NCBI RefSeq assembly: GCF_010093815.1
Contig: NW_022985568.1
Coordinates: 208,201 to 272,200, forward strand
Source of the DNA: Pseudovirgaria hyperparasitica
Taxonomy: Eukaryota > Ascomycota > Dothideomycetes > Acrospermales > Acrospermaceae
Direction of reading: 5' to 3'
Length of the DNA: 64,000 nt
A program made the translations under genes and the position numbers. Of the stretch, positions 51,532-62,655 are shown piece after piece. The notes beneath the pieces were generated by a model. It was not told the DNA's origin. It was given only the letters and a program-made list of their open reading frames with translations, and did no database searches. Positions within the stretch are counted from its first letter, which is position 1; every line of letters starts with the position of its first letter.

Positions 51532-54167
51532 ATGGCGCCTAATGCACCACGCCTAAAGATCCTGTCGGGTGAGTCCTCTCTCGACTAATTTCCTGCATCT
51601 CCTATGCGACCCACTAATTCGCCCTCGCCACTGCTCTTCACACGCTACAACTGATGCTGTTGCCAATGCAATGCTTGCAATGCTTCCTCTGCTTCACCTC
51701 ATCAACCGTCCATTGACTCCAGAACCATGCTGACATACTGTGTAGTCGGCGGAAACGCTGTATCAGCCTTCTTGTCCTGGCGATTACAAGCAACAAACGC
51801 GTGCGATGTTACATTGGTGTGGAAGTCGGGCTTTGAGAGCGTCGCACAATACGGAATCACTTTCAAGTGAGCTACACGTCATATTGCCAGCCAGTCATCA
51901 GAGACTGACAAGTATTCCAGATCAAAACTCTTCGGCAACGAGAGATTCAAACCGTATTCAGGTGCATACACCAGCCACCCATCTACACACGATGTCGCTA
52001 ACCATAACCAGTTGTACGAACACCTGAAGACGCTTCTCATAAGCGCAGCCAGCCTTTCGATTATGTCCTCCTCTGCGTCAAGGCGCTTCCCGATGTCTAC
52101 GACTTGGCCGCTGTCATTGAGTCTGTCGTGCAGCCCCAGCACACATGTATCCTCATCAACACAACATACACACTGGGCGTGGAGTCGTATCTGGAACAGA
52201 GATTTCCGACGAATGTCGTCCTCTCTCTAGTGTCTGGTGCAGAAATTCAGCAGCTGGGTCCGAGCGAGTTCGAGCACATGGGTGCTACAGATATCTGGGT
52301 TGGCTCAGCCAACAAGAATCCCGCCATACCTGCCTCAATACAATCTGACATGGCGGATGCGTTGGCCATGACATTGAGCTCGGGTCAAGTCGATTGCAAA
52401 GTATCACCCAACATTCGACAACAACAATACGAGAAGATGATTGGGTAAGCTTTCCGGTTTCTGGAAGAGTTCTCCAGTACGCTTACACTTTCTAGAAACA
52501 TTGCTTTTCATCCTGCCAGCGTCTTGTTCGAAACGCCAAACCACAACGAGCTCTTGGAGAAAGTTGGTGTCAGACCATTGGTCACTGGCATAATTGACGA
52601 GTTACTCAAAGTCGCCACTGCTCAAGGCTGCGTATTTCCCACGGATTTCGCACACAAAACAATGGAGTCGATGTGTATGCCACAGGAGACCAACAGCATC
52701 ATGTACCAGGATTTTACAGCAAGACGACCCATGGAAGTGGAAACTTACCTTGGCTCCCCCATGAAGCTTGCCCAAGAGGTTGACATTGTGGTGCCTCGCA
52801 TCGAAACGATGTATGCAATGCTTCACCACATCAATCTCGCCAACCAGAACAGAGCCACGGCGCCTCCGTCCCCGACGACGTCTGTAGCACCACCTCGTAT
52901 GTCATCCATGCCTCCGCCGCGTGGGCCTTCAAACGGTGGTGGACCCATGAATGGCGGCTCTATAAATGGTGGGCCTATGAATGGCGGACCAATGGGTCCA
53001 CCACGAAACGGGCCCAGACCAGGCAGTCGAGCGCCGTCAATGACTGGTAGCATGGGCCCACCCATGAGACGTGGTCCCCCGCCAATGAACGGCTACGGAC
53101 GTCACCCAAACGGTCACGCCTATCCCGGTCCACCCATGCAACGGAGGCCATCATTTGAAGGAAACGATCTCGAAGAGTTCAGCCATCTTGTCCTATATGA
53201 TGACATGCCGGAAGGTGAGATGGCCGGTGGTGGTGGTGGCTACGGTGCTGGGAACGCCGATATCGCGCTCCGAGAACGTGAATTGGCTATTCGTCAACGC
53301 GAATTGGCTCTCAAAGAACGCGAGATGCACATGCGACGTGGTGGCGGCGGCGGCGGCGGCCGAGGGAGAGGCATGGCACCGTCGGCAGGGTTTGATGATG
53401 ACGACGACGAGGATGACTATTTTGACGCAATGGGTCCTTCTCGTCCGACTGTCGACACCGACAACTTTGATATGATGAGTGTTACCTCTCGTCGTGCAAG
53501 GAACGGTCCTTCTGCCAGTCAAATACGGAAAAATCCCGAATTGATGTCCCAAGGACGAGCAAGCAGGAATATATTTGGCCGCCCGAAAGCCAACAAGAGA
53601 ACAAGTGCGTCACTTATGGCCGACGTGCCAGGGCTGCATGATTCTTTGATGAATAATCCATTGATGGGCTACTCTTCGAATCGGTACGGTAACGTTGATC
53701 GGCAAGCAATGGGCCAAGAATCGCGAACCAACTCTCTTACCGCTTCTCGCCTTGATGAACTTGGCGGTGTTGGCGGCGGCTCATACCCGTCCATGTCACG
53801 ACGGACAAGTCAGTCGCCTGGCAATCCGTTTGGTCCAGCACCGGGGCAAAGAAATGGCGGACGCCCTTCACCGCCCAACGGCTACTTCCCACCTGGCGGC
53901 ATGAACGGACGACCATCTCCACCGGGCATGAGGCAGCCAGTACCTCGATACCCACCAGGTCAAGGAAATGCGGTAGCGCCTCAGCAAGTAGAACAACACG
54001 CAGGGGTGAGCAATCTCTATCCGCCCAAAGCTGGTCAAGTTCGCAGTCTGACTGGAAGTGCGAGTGCTAGCGCGGGGAGTGGTGATAGTGCACGAATCGA
54101 CTCGGAGAACTCTGCTCACAGCAGTCAAAGTAGCCTCGGGCCTCGTCCCCCGATTGGCGTTCGATGA
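51532..54167 (+). CDS. Ketopantoate-reductase-like protein with long disordered C-terminal tail
   Basis: Five exons: 51532-51568, 51746-51866, 51921-51961, 52012-52444 and 52496-54167; 767 aa. Residues about 9-330 follow the PanE/ApbA plan: a Rossmann start LSVGGNAVSAFLSWRLQ, DVTLVWKSG, the DYVLLCVKAL strand that holds the cofactor site, ILINTTYTLGVE, and a C-terminal helical domain with YEKMIGNIAFHPAS (conserved Lys region) and VFPTDFAHK. After about residue 330 comes a 430-residue tail: Pro/Gly/Asn/Met repeats (PMNGGSINGGPMNGGPMG), a charged helix of three heptad-like units (RERELAIRQRELALKERE), a Gly7 run, an acidic patch DDDDEDDYFD and Ser/Pro-rich ends. The bacterial enzyme stops after the first part, so the tail is an eukaryotic addition. 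Whether catalysis (NADPH-dependent ketopantoate to pantoate) is kept is uncertain, because the glycine motif is GGNAVS rather than GxGxxG. Confidence 0.87.
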
Positions 54168-56131
54168 ATCTACAGGGAATCATAGCGACAGTATATGGCA
54201 TCGTACTTGGAGTAATTGGAATCTGGCCGTCGACTCGCCTTTCTCACAACCTTACATTAATGACCATCCTCATACGCCTGCTGCGACTTCTTTTGCGCCC
54301 GCCCCACCTTCGGCTACTTCCGCCTTGATACAGCTGCAGCCGTATGTCATGCATCATCATCAACGTTGTCGAATTTCGAACCATTCCGCAAAGCACTATG
54401 GCGATTTGCCAGGTTTCTGGGCACTACATTTCAGCGCGAACAACAGCAAGCATGATGACACTACCACGAAGCGGTGGCTTTCTTTGAGTTTATTCCTTTA
54501 TAGTAACGACATAGACCAATTTTGGGGTGTGAGAGAGTGAGTGAGTGAGTGAGAGAGGGTGGGCAGACAATGTCTGCGTGCGTACTCTCGAGGCTGAAAT
54601 TTCCTATGTACCCTTTTTTGCCTTCGATCGTACACATTTTCACGATTGGCGACATTCGGCAATTCTCCAGTGGGCTAGTAGAACCACTTAATTATTCAGC
54701 ATGGAGGGAGGAGGAGGAGGAGGTCAAGGCCAAGTGGAATCAAAAAAGCAAAGGCGCCGGATTTGTAGAGGTGGCAAGCTGGTCAACAAAGAAGCCTCTT
54801 GGCTTCCAAGGCATTTGAACGGCTGACGGCAGGCCAGAGATGGCGGCAGCATGTCGGTGTACTATCTATATCCTCTTTAAGCTGTCGGGGAACAAGGACC
54901 AGGGATGGGCAAAGAGGGTTTGACGAATCCGGATGCATATGGCGATAGGGGTGACAGGCAGGTGGATGAGAGCGCTTATAAGCAGAGCATACATATTGGA
55001 TCAGCGAAATGAAAGTCGGAGCAGTCTGACAGCATTTACATTTTTAAGGATATTGTAGAGAGACAGAGAGAGAGAGTGTGTGAGAGTAGCGAGGGTGGAG
55101 AAGTGCACAGAAAGGCCAAACATTAGCGATATGTATATTCCGTTGGTTCAGCACCACCAGGATGGGCGTGACAGGCGAAATGCATGGCGACTGTCAAGAC
55201 GATGATGGATTACTGTTATTATGATAATGATGTTGATGATGATGATGATGATGATGTCGAGAAATGCTTTGCCGAGCGGGGTCCTCACTCACAAATGTTT
55301 CTAGGCGTCTTCTAGAACGTAAGATGATAGAATGATAAGCGTGGGATTCTGCAACTCACCACACACACACACCTCAACACTTTCCTGCATCACCGTTTTG
55401 ACACGACGCCTCAATTGGCTCTCCTGCAAGCAATCTCTCGCTCGTCCTGCACGTAACAGCTACCAACCTTGTCTTGTCCTGTTTATGGATCCTATCTTGC
55501 ATGCCCATCCAGTGATCTCATCACCGACTGGCTTGTCTGTTGAAATTCTCGCTCATATACCCATTGCTGTGCATACTTGTTCTGTATCCACGGGACCCGC
55601 CAGAGAGAGACCAGAGACGACCCCAGCAATTAACGGCGACTCAGACGCGCCCAATTGAAAGACGCCCCCCCCTCCCTTGACTCGTTCAAACACATTTCCG
55701 CGTTGTCTTCAAACGTTGTTGCAGGGCGGGCTCGAAAGAAGCCCAGCCCGAGGGCCGCAGATGTAAGTCTGCCGTCCGCCGCTCTGTTCAACCGGATTTC
55801 CATCTCTCTCTCCTCCAGCCAGGCCTGTTCGATCGCTGTCGTGCTCTGCCTTGTGCTTGTTCAATTCCTTCTGCCGAGTCTGGACCACCTGTCTTTGCAT
55901 CCGCTTTCGCGGCTTGACTATTCACTTGGCTTGGACTGGCTCCGAGCTCCATCTGCCCCGCAGTGTTCTTCCGCGTCTACTACTACTACTACCCCTCCGT
56001 TGAGTTCTACTACGATTACGACTACACCACGAGCTCCCTTTGCCGCACACGACAGGACTTGCTCTGCTCCATACTCGAACGAGGAAGAGAGATACGACAA
56101 GTCTTTCTACAATTCGGGCACCCAGCGCAGC
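54168..56131. other. Intergenic and probable long leader of glucokinase
   Basis: No gene. A (GAGT)n tract lies about 54531-54555, (GAT)n at 55235-55257, and a frame open from 55655 into the glucokinase start contains no ATG, so it is leader. The last 500 bp are CT-rich. Confidence 0.5.
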
Positions 56132-57890
56132 ATGACTTTGGCAGACGAGGCAAGGCGGGTCGCCGCAGAGTTTGAGTACTCCAAGGACGATGTTAACAAA
56201 GCTGTCAAGGAGTTTATACGTGAGATGGGTGAGTGCGTGCCGATCCTTTTTGATGTTTCGCTCAAGGCCAGTGGTGTTACCTTCCTAGCACGTTTGCTAA
56301 CAGACACAATCTGCACAGACGAAGGCTTGACGAAGGATGGTACAGAGCTCAGTCAGATCCCTACATATGTCACTGCCGTACCCAATGGCACTGAGAAGGT
56401 CACTTGAGCCCGCTCTATAGCTTTCCTCGTAGGGAGAATTATTAGCTAACATGCTTACATAGGGGCTGTATATGGCCGTCGACCTGGGCGGTACCAACTT
56501 CCGCGTCTGCTCGATTCAGCTGCATGGGAACACGACCTTCTCCCTGACGCAGTCAAAGGTTGCCATACCCAAGGAATTGATGGTAGCCAAGACAGCAAAA
56601 GAGCTCTTCGCCTTCCTCGCCAAGCAGATTGAAAAGTTCCTCCAGACTCATCATGCCGAACACTACCAAGGCTTCGTCCGGCGTCGGAAGACCATATCCA
56701 ACGACGAGGGGTTCAGAGAAGAAGAGGTCTTCAATCTAGGCTTCACCTTCTCCTTTCCTGTCAATCAGATTGGCATCAACAAGGGCCTGCTTATGCGCTG
56801 GACAAAGGGCTTCGACATTAACGACGCAATCGGCAAAGACGTCTGCGCCCTCCTCCAAGACGAAATCGACGCCCTGCACCTCCCCGTCCGCGTAGCTGCT
56901 CTCGTCAACGACACCGTCGGCACCCTCATGGCCCGCTCCTACACCTCCCCCGGCAAAAAGGGCACCCTCCTCGGCGCCATCTTCGGCACCGGCACCAACG
57001 GCGCCTACGTCGAGAAGCTCTCCAAAGTCACCAAGCTGGCCGCCTCCTCCTCCGCCGCCGACGCCTCCACAACCAACACCACCGGCAACATGATCGTCAA
57101 CACCGAATGGGGCTCCTTCGACAACACCCTCAAAGTCCTCCCCAACACCCCCTACGACGCCGCCCTCGACGCCGACTCCAACAACCCAGGCATCCAAATG
57201 TTCGAAAAGCGCGTCTCAGGCATGTTCCTCGGCGAAATCCTGCGCCGCGCCCTCGTCGCCCTGCTCAACAACCCGGCCGTCCCCCTCTTCGCAGACGACA
57301 CCAGCGCCGCAAACGAACTCCACTCCACCACAAACGTCGACGAGTCCTCCCCGCTGTTTACGCGCTGGGGCCTGGACTCGAGCTTTCTGAGCACGGCCCA
57401 TGGCGACGCGAGTCTGGGGCTGCGGATGACGCGCCAGGCGCTCGATCGGGATCTCGCTGTTAGTGCCGCCAGCGAGGAGGATGCTGCGGCCGTTAAGCTG
57501 ATTGCCGCGGCGATTGGCAGGCGTGCCGCCCGGCTTGCTGCCGTTGCGATTGCGGCTGTGGTGCTTAATACCGGTGCGCTGGATGCTGCTGCTGCTGCTG
57601 CTGCTACTGGCCCTCCTACTACTACTACAACTACTACTACCACAACAACTACTACTAGCCAGGAAGAGGAAGCAGGCGACGAAATCGACGTGGGTGTCGA
57701 CGGCAGCCTAGTCGAGTTCTACCCAGGCTTCGAGGAGTATATCCGCGAGGCGTTCCGCGAGATTGACGGGATTGGCGCGGCGGGCGAGCGGAGGATTCGC
57801 ATTGGGATTGCCAAGGATGGGAGTGGGGTGGGCGCGGCGTTGATTGCGCTTGTTGCTGGGCAGGTGGCTGGTGGAGAAGAAGGCGAATGA
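56132..57890 (+). CDS. Glucokinase (GlkA/Glk1 type)
   Basis: ATP-dependent glucokinase of the hexokinase fold, cytosolic, first step of glycolysis. Exons 56132-56228, 56319-56398 and 56463-57890 give 534 aa. The second intron uses an unusual donor AAG|gtcact, but frame and family sequence (NGTEK|GLYMAVDLGGTNFRVC) support it. Motifs: DLGGTNFR phosphate 1; LGFTFSFP; LMRWTKGFD with the sugar-contacting Lys; ALVNDTVGTLMA with the catalytic Asp; GTGTNGAY; MIVNTEWGSFD; the TGALDA adenosine region. Between that region and the final EFYPGFEEYIREAF the protein carries an extra Ala/Thr tract (about 13 Thr) plus an acidic linker, not expected in the family. Codons are C-rich from about 56840 to 57340 and G-rich after about 57360. 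The gene converges on the GNAT gene. Confidence 0.94.
57583..57660 (+). repeat. In-frame GCT and ACT microsatellite inside glucokinase
   Basis: GCT repeats encoding Ala followed by ACT/ACA/ACC repeats encoding about 13 Thr, continuing the glucokinase reading frame. Confidence 0.9.
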
Positions 57891-57980
57891 TGATGATGAT
57901 GATGGGGATGATTGAGTTGATTGATTGATTGATTCAGTGATTGATTGATTGATTGATTCATTGATTGATTGATTGAGAGA
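57884..57980. repeat. GAT and GATT microsatellite in glucokinase 3' region
   Basis: (GAT)n directly overlapping the stop codon, then three blocks of (GATT)n separated by CAG/CAT interruptions to about 57978. Confidence 0.9.
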
Positions 57981-58353
57981 AGGAGGGAGAGAGGGTTTGA
58001 GAGAGGAGGACCGTGTGGGAAGGGTTTGGGGGGGAGGGGGGATAAGGGGCAAAATCTGATGGTTTGTGTGTGTGTTTACACGTGTGCATTTATGGTGGCA
58101 ATGTGGTGATGATGATGATGAGTTGAGTTGGGGAGGAGCGCGCCTGTACTGCTCGTGTTTGTAAAGAGTTTTTACTTCTTGCATCTATGAAACGAGCGAT
58201 GCCACGCTTCTGCTTCTGCTTCTGCTTCCTTTCCCAAGACGATTCAAGTCGAGTCGAGCCCGACTTCCTCTTCCAGTCCACGGGGGTATATCCACCATCC
58301 ATCCATGCCCTAAATCCCTTCCTCCCCCTTCCACCCATACCCTCACACCACCC
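57891..58353. other. Intergenic between convergent glucokinase and GNAT genes
   Basis: 463 bp of shared 3' region. It holds the GATT repeats, a G-run patch about 58028-58042, and a (TTCTGC)n tract about 58209-58229. No gene. Confidence 0.5.
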
Positions 58354-59367
58354 TCACACACCCTCCCCATCCCCCCTCGCCCCCGCCCACTCCCCCACCC
58401 GCACCCTCCTCCTAACAAGCACCGCCCCACTCGGCCTCAACCTCCGATAATACCCCTCCACAAAGCCCACCTCCTCAAACCCACGCGCGCTATACCACGC
58501 ACGACCCTCGGCATTCGCCTCCCAGACATGCGCCGTGACGGCGGAGACGCCATGTGCGCGGATCGCCCGGGCGAGGACGCAGTGCAGGAGGTGTGTTGCG
58601 ATGCCGTAGGCGCGGTAGCTGGGGAGGAGGACGAGGGTGGAGATGTAGAGGGTTGGGCGGGTGGAGGAGGGAGGGTCTGGTTGGGGTTCGGTGGTGGTGG
58701 TGGATGTGGATGTGGATATGGAGATGGTGTTGCTGGTGGGGTCCGGGGTGGTTTCTGAGGGGTGTGGGTAGATGCGGCAGCGTAGGCCGGCGATGAGGGT
58801 GCTTCCTTGTGGGGGCGTGTCGCGGAGGAGGACGGGTGGTTGTGGTGGTTGCGGGAGGGACTGTTGGGTTGTGGATGTGGGTGTGGATGTGACGCTGGGG
58901 TCCCAGAAGGCGAGCAGGGTGATGTTTGCGGTGACGGGGTCGGAGAGGACTTCGTCGTAGAAGGATTGTGGGTAGGGGATTGGGAGGAGGAGGGCGTTGA
59001 GGCGGCGGAAGGCGGGGACGGAGGAGCTGGTCATGGGGCTGAAGGATACGGGGGGTGGGAGAGCGGGGAGGGGCGGTGTGAGGGCGGCGAGGAAGGGTGA
59101 TGTTGATGTTGATGTGGATGTTGGCGTGAGAGGTCGTGTGGAGGAGGAGGCTGTTGGTGTAGGAGCAGATTCGGTGTTGTTTCGGTCATGGTTCGTTGGC
59201 TGTGTGGTGTGGATTGTGGGTTCGGTGATACTGTCGTTTGTCGGGTTGGGAGGTTGGCGTGGAGCTTTCGTGGACTCGATATGCTTGCCAGGCTGTGTTG
59301 CTAGGGCTTGAGGTGTAGGTGTCGCGACTGGCTTGCGAAGCCATGAGGACAAAGAGCTCTGTGGCAT
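58354..59367 (-). CDS. GNAT-family N-acetyltransferase with low-complexity insertions
   Basis: Predicted acetyl-CoA-dependent N-acetyltransferase, resembling the NAA50/San branch. Single exon, 337 aa, ATG at 59367 (MPQSSLSSWLRKP). Residues about 15-105 are Thr/Pro/Ser-rich and disordered. The GNAT fold starts at about 115 (RRLNALLLPIPYPQSFYDEVL) and continues with ITLLAFWDPS and LIAGLRCRIYP. A Thr/Ser-rich stretch interrupts it, then come TLYISTLVLLPSYRAYGIATHLL (acetyl-CoA motif A, RxxGIA), HVWEANAEGRAWYSARGFEEV and VEGYYRRL. Two insertions split the strands that are contiguous in relatives. The N-terminal QSSLSSWL resembles a degenerate PCNA-interacting box, an inference only. Coding strand is C-rich in the body and G-rich over the last roughly 160 nt. 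Confidence 0.85.
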   Translation of the reverse strand: MPQSSLSSWLRKPVATPTPQALATQPGKHIESTKAPRQPPNPTNDSITEPTIHTTQPTNHDRNNTESAPTPTASSSTRPLTPTSTSTSTSPFLAALTPPLPALPPPVSFSPMTSSSVPAFRRLNALLLPIPYPQSFYDEVLSDPVTANITLLAFWDPSVTSTPTSTTQQSLPQPPQPPVLLRDTPPQGSTLIAGLRCRIYPHPSETTPDPTSNTISISTSTSTTTTEPQPDPPSSTRPTLYISTLVLLPSYRAYGIATHLLHCVLARAIRAHGVSAVTAHVWEANAEGRAWYSARGFEEVGFVEGYYRRLRPSGAVLVRRRVRVGEWAGARGDGEGV

Positions 59368-59662
59368 CGTGATATTCAAGGGAAGGCTTGTAGTGATAAC
59401 GTCTGGCGGAAATCACTTTCTTGATGAAGCTATATTTTCGTATAGAATGTTGTAAGCATCCTGAGTAGGAGGAGCAGTGTAGCTGCGGCGTTGTCTCTTC
59501 AACAAAAAATCATTGTTGTTTTGGAAAGCTCATGACGCAGATCACTGCTATCCGGATTGAAGAAAGTCGCGCGGCCCAGAAACGCCAAGCCTTCTGACAG
59601 CAACCTTAGTCCTTCTTTTCGCCGTTCCGCAGTCCTCCAAACTGTCCATCACAACCGCAAAC

Positions 59663-60358
59663 ATGGGTCAAACGGGGTCGAAAGAGTCTCCTGCAGCGAA
59701 TCAGCATGTCTTCAAAGCGTAAGTCTCGACGCTGGGCTCAATTGGATTGCGCGTGGGCCTTGAGAGTGATGCCGACGGCTAACCCCCGAGCAGTGAAGGA
59801 CCGGTGAGCTTCAGTAACGAGCTTATGCAGTCGTTGCAAAGCAGCTCCCAAGTATGTCGCCGTGCTCAGCTATCGTACCATATGCTGTAGACTAACCAGC
59901 TGTGACAGTCCGACACGACCCGCGCGAAACAGATCGAACTCCACATCCAGAACCGCGTAGCCGCCGAACTAGAAAAGCTCCAATCGCAAGCATCGTCCGC
60001 CCTCAAGTCTGCACAAGAATCCATCTCGAAAGAAGAGCCCTCGGCCGACTCGTCCTCATCCCTCACCGAGAAGTTGTCCGATGCCGTGACGAGCAAATCC
60101 ACACTCGACGAGAAGGAGCGCCAAAAGAACATGAGCAGCAACACAGTCTCGAAGGAGATCGACCAGTTACGGAAAACGCTTGATGCCCGAAAGAAGCTGG
60201 AGAAGCCCGATGAAGCAGTGGAGAAGACAAAGGAGTCTTTGGTGCATTGCTTAAGGGTCAACGACCGGAGGCCACTGGACTGCTGGCAGGAGGTCGAGGC
60301 CTTCAAGAAAGAGGTGGGAAGACTGGAACGGGATTTTGTCGAGAGGACAGTTCGGTAG
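59663..60358 (+). CDS. MIC19: MICOS complex subunit Mic19-like (DUF1690)
   Basis: Peripheral inner-membrane protein of the MICOS complex that shapes cristae junctions. Exons 59663-59718, 59794-59851 and 59909-60358 give 187 aa. The N-terminus MGQTGSKE is a myristoylation-type start, as in animal Mic19. It is followed by GPVSFSNELMQSLQ, then a long Gln/Glu/Lys coiled coil. The C-terminal CHCH-like segment HCLRVNDRRPLDCWQEVEAFKKEV carries two Cys separated by ten residues, in the position of the family's redox pair. Length fits fungal members. Divergent from the GNAT gene, 295 bp between starts. Confidence 0.88.
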
Positions 60359-61174
60359 GCACTCGAAGCGTGATTTTTGCTTCCAGGTGTAGTAATAAAT
60401 GTCACTGTGATTTACGTGTCCACTTCAATTTCCTTTCGCATTCTATATAAGAAATTCAGTGCATGAAATACACAAATCAAGCCGTAGGTAGACGGAGAAA
60501 GTCCAAACTGGGAGAAGCAGCTCTTGGCCGCACATTGGTTTTCTGTGTAGTGCATCTTCGTCATTGTACTAATGCGTCTACAGAGGTCCTCAGCTACATA
60601 TCCCGAATGCAGTCTTTTGAAATGCAACACGATAAAGCAGTGGCACATTAATGCACAATTGTGTGTCTGCGTTGTCTGGTTCATGATAATTATTACCTCA
60701 GGCAACCGTCATTGCACAAAGTGAGGTCGTGGTGCGGACGGCGGACGAAGCCCATTGTATTGATTTAAAGCCCTTTATATTTTGTTTAAAAGCTGGGTAA
60801 TCGTCGGTCAGAGGAACAAGAGATACTTTTCTTCGGCCAGGCGGTCGTAGGGGATCGATGAGTGACGAACGTCCAGGTTGGGATCTGCCCTTCGGTATGT
60901 TGTTTCTCAATTAAATTATTTGGACATTTTTGCAAATGTGACTTTTTGCATCCCCGGCCGTCCGCCATTTGTTAACCATGATGGTGAAACATACCATGCC
61001 ACCTACACCCTTGTCTGTTTAGTGAAGTGTTTGAACACTGTCTGTTAACAATGTGGTCATGAGCCATCCCAGTCGACAAGAGGAAGGGTTGCTTATGAAG
61101 CCCACGGGCTCAACTACCTCATCAGAAGCTACTTGACGCTTATAGTTCAATCGACTCAAATACCGCACGTTACG
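60359..61174. other. Intergenic, no gene seen
   Basis: 816 bp between Mic19 and the first SET gene. Only short overlapping frames; no repeats. Confidence 0.5.
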
Positions 61175-62266
61175 ATGGCTTCACAGCTATGGGCGAAGCT
61201 AATACCGGCAAATGCGGCCTTCGAGATTCGAGAATCACCAGGCAAAGGATTCGGCGCATTTGCTACAAAGAAGATCGCCGCTCGATCGTGTATCTTGCGA
61301 GAAAGACCACTCTTTGTCATCGTTATGCCTTGGGAAGTCGTTGGCAATGACAATGTTGTGGACGCATATCGCAGCCTTGGCCCGCAGGAGCAACAGATCT
61401 TTCAGGCTATGATAGCTTACGAAACAGAGAAAAATGGTAGCGAGTTCCGGTTTCCAGAATACGCTACTATGTTGCGCAACAAGTTTTCTCAGCCGCCTTG
61501 CTACGAGGCAATGTGCGTGATCAGCAGCCGCTTGAACCACGCCTGCCTACCGAACGCTGCCTGTCCTATAGACGAAGAGGCAGATTCTGGTGAAAACATC
61601 TCCGTAGCAATGTTTGCTTTACGGGACATTGCTGAGGGTGAGGAAATCACATTCAACTATAATGAAGACTGGGCCTATATGTCAACGCATATTCGTCGGG
61701 CAGCAATGCGATGGGCCTTTGAGTGTAGTTGCCCTGTCTGTCATCCGAACAACCCTCTCCAGCCCATCAGCAATATGCGACGGGCTTTACTACGTGGCCT
61801 TCGTTGCCTAGCTTACGGCGAGGATCTACCACCTTGTGCATACTTGGAGTGCCCCGTCACCCTGAGAGCAATGGGTCCGAGTCCAGGCGGTCGAAATCCG
61901 AGAAACTGGGGAATGTGGTACTCCCTGGCTGGTTACATTGCCGAAGCGGAGGGATTGCCCGAACTCTCGCTAAAGATGTTTGAACGGGGGTTCTTCCATA
62001 TGCAAACAGCTGTCGGGGCAAACCTCCTGGAAGCTCACGAGTGGAGGACTGTAGCTCAATGGGGAGAGAAAAGTCTAGAGATCGGAAGGACTCTACCTCC
62101 TGAATGCCGTTCGCAAGCGAGCTTGGTGGCAACTCAGCTATCAATCATGGAGACGCTATTTTATGATCCGCCTGTCGACAACATTGAACGCTTCGCTGGT
62201 ATGATCCAGGGTGCAAAGCTTGTGGAGGAGACACAAAACGCTATCCGAGACTTTCTCTTTCGCTAG
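61175..62266 (+). CDS. SET-domain protein, first of a tandem pair
   Basis: Putative protein lysine methyltransferase using S-adenosylmethionine, target unknown. Single exon, 363 aa; ATG at 61175 (MASQLWAKL), as the longer frame upstream has no ATG. SET elements: GKGFGAFATKKI (residues about 24-35, SAM-binding start), SSRLNHACLPNA (about 116-127, the NHxxxPN pseudoknot motif), EEITFNYNEDW with the catalytic Tyr (about 156-166), and a post-SET FECSCPVC cysteine cluster near 184. The region between the first two motifs (about 80 residues) is the variable insert; there is no MYND finger, unlike SMYD. A helical C-terminal half follows with GYIAEAEGLPELSLKMFERG, TPR-like in character. A paralogue starts 389 bp downstream on the same strand. 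Confidence 0.85.
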   Translation: MASQLWAKLIPANAAFEIRESPGKGFGAFATKKIAARSCILRERPLFVIVMPWEVVGNDNVVDAYRSLGPQEQQIFQAMIAYETEKNGSEFRFPEYATMLRNKFSQPPCYEAMCVISSRLNHACLPNAACPIDEEADSGENISVAMFALRDIAEGEEITFNYNEDWAYMSTHIRRAAMRWAFECSCPVCHPNNPLQPISNMRRALLRGLRCLAYGEDLPPCAYLECPVTLRAMGPSPGGRNPRNWGMWYSLAGYIAEAEGLPELSLKMFERGFFHMQTAVGANLLEAHEWRTVAQWGEKSLEIGRTLPPECRSQASLVATQLSIMETLFYDPPVDNIERFAGMIQGAKLVEETQNAIRDFLFR

Positions 62267-62655
62267 GAGCAAGCAAATATTACTATCCATGTCGACCACA
62301 TAAGCCATACCGCTAAAGGAAAGTATTGGGACCGGACTCAGCATCCGGAAATCAGACTGGTAGCACTTGGCTATCGTGATCGCAGGCCTCAACTCAGGAT
62401 ATAGACAAGGGTTCTCAATTTGTGTACACACTATTCCTTTCCAGTCTTCAAGTCCTACCGGATCGAAATGCAACGTGACGTATGTTTTGACCGGTCGAAT
62501 CTCGGACTTTGAAGAGTGTTGACTTTACCACAGCCTTGTGTGTTAACTAGGTAACTGATTGTGCTTGTTCTCCTCTGCAGAATTTTTACACGCCATGACA
62601 TCCACAGTGAGCTGCTCAAATCTCGGCCCTCCGTCCATCATCCCATCTCGAAGTT
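62267..62655. other. Spacer between tandem SET genes
   Basis: 389 bp, no gene. Presumed terminator of the first and promoter of the second SET gene. Confidence 0.5.
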
